This document shows positions 63,078 to 64,000 of a DNA stretch of 64,000 nt, in pieces. Below the pieces are notes generated by a model. That model saw nothing but the letters and a program-made list of their open reading frames with translations, did not search any database and was not told the DNA's origin. The first letter of the stretch is position 1. The number at the start of each line of letters is the position of its first letter. The stretch covers positions 62,001 through 126,000 of the forward strand of contig JARGOS010000002.1 of assembly GCA_029212505.1 (NCBI GenBank). Direction: 5' to 3'. The position numbers were made by a program, and so were the translations under genes. The DNA is from Legionellaceae bacterium. GTDB taxonomy: Bacteria; Pseudomonadota; Gammaproteobacteria; Legionellales; Legionellaceae.

Positions 63078-63554
63078 ATGAAAATGTACTTTGAATTACC
63101 GAATGAACAAGCAACCCATGCGTTGGCAAAAAAGCTGGCGCACGGTCTAACATCACCTGCAATTCTGACTTTCTCCGGAGATCTAGGTGCCGGTAAGACC
63201 GCCCTGATTCGTAGTATGCTACGTGCCTTAGGTGTTACATCGACGATTAAAAGCCCAACGTTTTCTGTTGTTGAAAGTTATCAGCTCTCGGATTATGCCG
63301 TGCATCATTTTGATCTTTATCGTATCAGCGACGAAATGGAGCTTGAGGCGATTGGCGTTCGAGATTATTTTTTATTCAATACGGTGTGCTGTGTTGAATG
63401 GCCAGAGCGTGCCCCTGATTTATTGGCTCACGTGGATGTGAAGTTTGATTTTCAGTTTAATCTTGATCAAGATGAAGGACGAACGTTATTGGCAACCGCT
63501 TCAAGTGAGCGCGGACAAGCTTTGTTAACTTGCCTAGGGAGGGCGCAGGGATGA
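63078..63554 (+). CDS. tsaE: tRNA threonylcarbamoyladenosine biosynthesis ATPase TsaE
   Basis: A 158-aa P-loop ATPase that, with TsaB and TsaD, makes t6A37 in tRNAs reading ANN codons. Walker A LTFSGDLGAGKTALIR, then IKSPTFSVVESY, HFDLYR and VEWPERAPDLL are the TsaE signatures. ATG 63078 (AGGG upstream) is preferred over GTG 63072. The stop overlaps the next ATG (ATGA), as in the tsaE-amiB arrangement of many gammaproteobacteria. Confidence 0.95.
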   Translation: MKMYFELPNEQATHALAKKLAHGLTSPAILTFSGDLGAGKTALIRSMLRALGVTSTIKSPTFSVVESYQLSDYAVHHFDLYRISDEMELEAIGVRDYFLFNTVCCVEWPERAPDLLAHVDVKFDFQFNLDQDEGRTLLATASSERGQALLTCLGRAQG

Positions 63555-64000
63555 AAGTTTTTTGGTGCCTGATCGGTTTATTGATGTCTTCTGTAGGCTA
63601 TGCTGCAAGTTTAGACGCGGTGATGGTGCATGAAGATAAGCAGCATGCCGTGGTTCGATTGAAGTTATCGGATACGTTTGAATACAAAGTATTTACACTC
63701 CCGAACCCTAACCGCATCATTTTTGATTTCCCGTTGGTGAAAGATAACGCACATGGTGTGTCACGACAAGGTGCTAAGCACATGGTCTCTGGCATGCGTA
63801 CAGGGCGTTCCAGCACGGGTACGCTTCGTGTGGTCTTTGATGCGACACGTGCCATGCGTGTTGTTCACGTGGATATATCGAAAAAACGTGGGGCACATGA
63901 ATTAGTCGTTGAGCTTGAACCGAAGGATGCAGCTAAGCGGCCGGTGGTTGCTTCCAATGCCAATATTAAAACGCGTCCAGCTGAAATAAAAAAAACAGCT
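63551..64000 (+). CDS. amiB: N-acetylmuramoyl-L-alanine amidase, AMIN domain part (partial)
   Basis: The 5' 150 codons run off the window end without a stop. A signal peptide (about 1-19, WCLIGLLMSSVGYA) is followed by an AMIN domain: VVRLKLSDTFEYKVFTLPNPNRIIFDFP, then MRTGRSSTGTLRVVFDA and HELVVEL. A lysine- and proline-rich linker begins at about residue 130. AMIN targets AmiB/AmiC amidases to the division site; the catalytic Amidase_3 domain should lie beyond the window. Which of the AmiB/AmiC types it is cannot be told. Confidence 0.88.
   Translation, partial: MKVFWCLIGLLMSSVGYAASLDAVMVHEDKQHAVVRLKLSDTFEYKVFTLPNPNRIIFDFPLVKDNAHGVSRQGAKHMVSGMRTGRSSTGTLRVVFDATRAMRVVHVDISKKRGAHELVVELEPKDAAKRPVVASNANIKTRPAEIKKTA

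Overview
The window looks like a contiguous piece of a gammaproteobacterial chromosome, probably Legionellales-like. That placement is inference: it rests on a metY-rimP-nusA-infB-rbfA-truB-rpsO-pnp block, a thrS-infC-rpmI-rplT-pheS-pheT block and rplM-rpsI-sspA-sspB in the gammaproteobacterial order, moderate GC, and several host-association-type secreted proteins (astacin-like metalloprotease, patatin, permuted papain-fold protein). No 16S rRNA is present to settle the taxonomy.

Layout. 1-6485 is the distal part of the respiratory complex I operon (end of nuoH, then nuoI-J-K-L-M-N). 6975-18615 is a translation and RNA block: initiator tRNA, rimP, nusA, infB, rbfA, truB, then rpsO and pnp. 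Between truB and rpsO sits a KgtP-like 2-oxoglutarate permease gene flanked by two paralogous membrane-protein genes of unknown function. 18701-22982 (minus) holds folE, a HIT hydrolase, a small lipoprotein and a divergent PEP carboxylase homologue. 23112-26478 is a three-gene operon (GT2 glycosyltransferase, YdjC/NaxD-type deacetylase, ArnT-type GT39) that matches the Francisella FlmF2-NaxD-FlmK lipid A amino-sugar pathway. It is followed by ppa, a TRIC/UPF0126 channel, an XRE regulator and a HigBA-type toxin-antitoxin pair.

29217-36324 holds tRNA-Val(GAC) and the thrS-infC-rpmI-rplT-pheS-pheT block. infC has an AUU start, and there is a possible attenuator before pheS. 36329-39271 is an accessory stretch: a polytopic membrane protein, a secreted permuted-papain-like protein with helical repeats, and a two-TM protein of unknown function. 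39417-45385 carries priA, an unusual PTPS/QueD-like gene, midA-like methyltransferase and a FolM-like pteridine reductase. A gene for a secreted six-repeat protein appears to have been inserted between the last two: it is bordered by a 36-bp perfect direct repeat made from the 5' end of the reductase gene.

45411-64000 continues with lpoA/rsmI (divergent), a DUF4160/DUF2442 pair, an astacin-like protease, pepN, aroE, a Phd/PIN toxin-antitoxin module, rsgA (probably AUU-initiated and coupled to dbpA), DUF924, an exported small protein, a solo pseudopilin, a patatin, hda-pgsA, rplM-rpsI (S9 with an acidic insertion), sspA-sspB and the start of tsaE-amiB/C. Most of the window is ordinary core genome. 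The points most worth a second look are the lipid A operon, the kgtP sandwich, the insertion scar at 43037-44643, the divergent PEPC and PTPS homologues, the secreted proteases and the two AUU starts.
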